A model generated the notes under the pieces. The model did not search any database, was not told the DNA's origin, and was given only the letters and a program-made list of their open reading frames with translations. Shown one piece after another: positions 61,746-64,000 of a stretch of 64,000 nucleotides of DNA (position 1 is its first letter; each line of letters opens with the position of its first letter). The position numbers were made by a program, and so were the translations under genes. Where the stretch lies: NCBI GenBank assembly GCA_004194705.1, contig SADC01000058.1, positions 1-64,000 of the forward strand, in the 5' to 3' direction. The DNA comes from Ditylenchus dipsaci. Taxonomy: Eukaryota > Nematoda > Chromadorea > Rhabditida > Anguinidae.

Positions 61746-61809
61746 CAGACACAGAACAATAACCTCGCGCCGCAATATCCCGCTGCCACAATCCCTGCGG
61801 CCACAGTTT

Positions 61810-62375
61810 GTTTGTTGTACCCAGGTTGAAGAACTCAGGTAGTGTGGTGGTACCCGGGTAGTAATATTTTAGTTTGTAATGAACTTTTAAAATTTAAATG
61901 GTTTTCTATGATCCAACTTCAGTTTACTGGATAATCCATGCACCAATGAAACCAAGCGTTCGTCCACTTGGATCAGACTTTTTTCCACGTTTTTTATGTT
62001 CCAAAACTTATTTTCTGGACTAGTTCGGGTATTCCAAAGATGTCTTGATAATAGTAAAACAAGGTTTTATATGATATTTTTTAGTATTGTAGGATAATTA
62101 TTTTGCCGAAACTAAATTTTCTCAAAACTCAAGAAGTACCCTTCAGAACGGCGTTTTACCACTATCAAACCATCTTTAGCATGCCCGAATAAGTCCAGCA
62201 AAAAGATTTTGGAACCCGAAAAAGTAAAAAAATTGAATGTTTTTTCATCCAAGTGGACGACCACTTGGTTTGGTTGGTTCAGACTGAAAAATTTAAATCC
62301 CCGCGAAATTTTCACTGAAAGTGAGAGTGAAGTAAGGCTGAGAGGCAATTTTTTCCTATTGGGTACACACTAAGG
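61810..62375. mobile_element. Second copy of the TGTGTACCCAA element, reversed
   Basis: GTTGTACCCAGGTTGAAG at the left and GCAATTTTTTCCTATTGGGT ACACAC-type end at the right; the middle is a CCACTTGG foldback. Matches 54290-55065 in reverse. Confidence 0.65.
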
Positions 62376-62377
62376 TT

Positions 62378-63165
62378 GTATAATTCTCCGAATAAATAAA
62401 AATCGGAGAATTCTCCGGAGAATTCTCCGAGAATTCTCTCGAGTATATGGAGGATTTAATAAAGAAAAACTGGAAATTCCGGAGAATTTCGGAGAATTCT
62501 CCGAAATTCCGAAGAATTGTACAGCCACAGCCCCTTAAGATTCGAAATCATAATCACTTTTGAATTTTTGCGCCAAATAGAAAAAATTTAAAAATTGACT
62601 GAAATGTTGAAGCTTTTAATCCATGTAACCTGAGGTTTGTTGCTGATTTTATTTTCACTTATATCACATTAGCTATTTGCGAACGGTTCTTCACATAAAG
62701 AGCATTAAAAAAGCCATTACTTGCCCTGAAAACACGCAAATTTTTGAGATGACAATAGTTTTTTTGGAATATATACCAAAAAGTTCATCTGGTTTTGCAA
62801 CTGTAATTGGCCTGATATATCAAGCTACTTTTGAAACTCAAAAAGGAGGCTGAGGCCTCATAGAGGAGTAATTTGCGGAGGAGTAAATTTATAATAATTA
62901 TTCATTCCTGTTGTTATTATTGTTCTTCTCCGCTAATTTAATAGAATTTGTTGTTTTCAGGGGTGGTAGTAACAATCAACGGATAAAATTCGCGGATACG
63001 GATAAAATCCGCGATAGAAATATCTGCGGATAAAAACCCGTAGTAACAATCACGGGTAGAAATATCCGCGGATACGGATAAAATCCGCGGATTTATCCAC
63101 AGCTGAGGATAAATCCGCGGATATATCCACGGATTTATCCGCGATAAATATTGGTATTTTTATTT
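62378..63165. repeat. GGAGAATTCTCCG and GCGGATAAATCC self-complementary repeats
   Basis: 62385-62525 is bounded by AGGTTGTATAATTC and GAATTGTACAGCC and consists of GGAGAATTCTCCG words. 62970-63150 repeats GCGGATAAATCCGC and is likewise bounded by GGTGGTAGTAACAATCA. Both resemble the 15350-15542 MITE in design. No gene between. Confidence 0.65.
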
Positions 63166-63377
63166 TTTTCTATAATTTCATCTCTTACTACTTTTCTGTT
63201 TGTTCAAAATTATTACAATGTTTTATTCATACTTTTTCGTGTTTACTATATATAAGAAAGTAAACGATTTATGCCTAAATTAATCATTTTCTCAATTAAG
63301 AATTTTTTTTGCACAATATGGTTTCGATAAGTGTTTCCACTATTACTGTAAGCCATGATGGTGATATTTATATCTGG

Positions 63378-63587
63378 TTAATCCTCTTCAAAATCATCTT
63401 CTATCCCATCAAAATGTGACTGTTTCAAATCAATAGCAATGTTGTGCAAGCCTGCAGAAGCAACTATAAAACTAGACACTAGACACATGCGCAGTTCTCC
63501 ATGCAGGCTATGGAATCTTCTTTTCCGCCTGCCAAAATCTTGTTCAACAAGGACGCTGGTATTAGCAAGGGCGGAATTGTAGCTCAA
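63378..63587 (-). pseudogene. PIF/Harbinger transposase C-terminus
   Basis: Minus strand: ALANTSVLVEQDFGRRKRRF, HSLHGELRM, IVASAGLHNIAIDLKQ. This is the HARBI1 end (ARxVVExxFGxLKxRFxxL, then ACxxLHNIAI) carrying the third acidic residue. The upstream part is replaced by the MITE at 63602. Confidence 0.82.
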
Positions 63588-63601
63588 ATGACAAATAAGA
63601 T

Positions 63602-63836
63602 TACCGTATTTTCTCTTATTATTGGCTGGTATCTAATTATGACTTTGAGAGTCTGTATCTCAGCGCAGAGTGAAAATTTCGCAATTTTTTCGCCTTTTCT
63701 TGGCTCCCACGGGTTCTGCGATTCCGCTTTTTACATTTGGTTAAGCGCCGAAAACTTCAAGATAAACCTAGAATATTCCGATTTTCGAAGAGTTGAAAAA
63801 TCATCGACCCGGGCCTATGATTAGAGAAATACGGTA
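63602..63836. mobile_element. TACCGTATTTTCTCT-family MITE cutting the Harbinger gene
   Basis: TACCGTATTTTCTCTTATTA to ATGATTAGAGAAATACGGTA. Same termini as 10000, 12563, 32109 and others. 63837-64000 shows no feature. Confidence 0.75.
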
Positions 63837-64000
63837 TCAAGATTACGAAATTTTAATTTAATTTTTTTTTAATTTACTACCGTTCAGATCGTCCAAGATG
63901 TACAAGATTGAATCATTTTCTCTTTGTTCAACTTTTTTTTTAAATTTTACTTATGTCTTTAAATGTTGCTTGCTTTGAACTTTGCTTTAGTCTGCTTTAA

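Noticed and set aside
61408..61842. 144-residue frame rich in QFIPRTIHPQG
   Set aside because: It is a translation of the GGACAATTCATCCC array; similar repeat-only frames at 56284-56508, 15335-15604 and 45685-45924 were also dropped.

Overview
This is eukaryotic nuclear DNA, AT-rich and packed with transposons. The genes are split into short exons with GT-AG introns, many only 37-60 nt long, next to introns of 5-10 kb filled with mobile elements. I favour a nematode, or another ecdysozoan with a nematode-like gene set. The reasons are a TTBK/CK1 kinase whose spacing and C-terminus ([10 protein letters not shown], then PYEWEK) resemble nematode TTBK-like kinases, the very short introns, an RPM-1/MYCBP2 gene, and scattered TTAGGC-like strings. 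Species is not determinable from sequence alone.

Host genes, left to right. (1) 987-8431 (+): Polycomb-type SFMBT/SCM-like protein with MBT repeats, SLED and a C-terminal SAM domain. (2) 10772-14442 (+): REXO5/NEF-sp-like DEDDh RNA exonuclease with every catalytic motif. (3) 16560-58398 (+), continuing past the last recognisable exon: a giant MYCBP2/RPM-1/Highwire E3-ligase gene, of which the N-terminal region, RCC1-like repeats, Cys-rich insert, PHR1 domain and the following helical region are visible. Two other host genes lie on the minus strand inside its introns: (4) FIP1, 36900-38717, and (5) the TTBK-like kinase, 47307-48639. (6) 59170-61196 (+) is an unrecognised coiled-coil/CxxC gene, or transposon gene, broken by a 1.1-kb insertion.

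The rest is mainly DNA transposons, many still with identifiable target-site duplications (TSDs). They include Mutator-like elements (MULEs) with 9-10 bp TSDs, long inverted termini and arrays of short motifs; a MULE-type element at 38793-43829 that encodes a transposase followed by a complete SENP/Ulp1 SUMO protease; a foldback family flanked by TTAA (piggyBac-style) that keeps one core hairpin but swaps its outer arms; hAT-like MITEs with 8-bp TSDs; pogo/mariner-like MITEs with TA; and a Harbinger transposase remnant. Elements are nested, and several sit within a few bases of splice sites.

Caution: conserved exons of several unrelated genes contain single-base frame breaks, some in homopolymers. 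That pattern suggests residual assembly indels more than gene death. Three other breaks in MYCBP2 are repaired by canonical GT-AG introns of 28, 35 and 38 nt.
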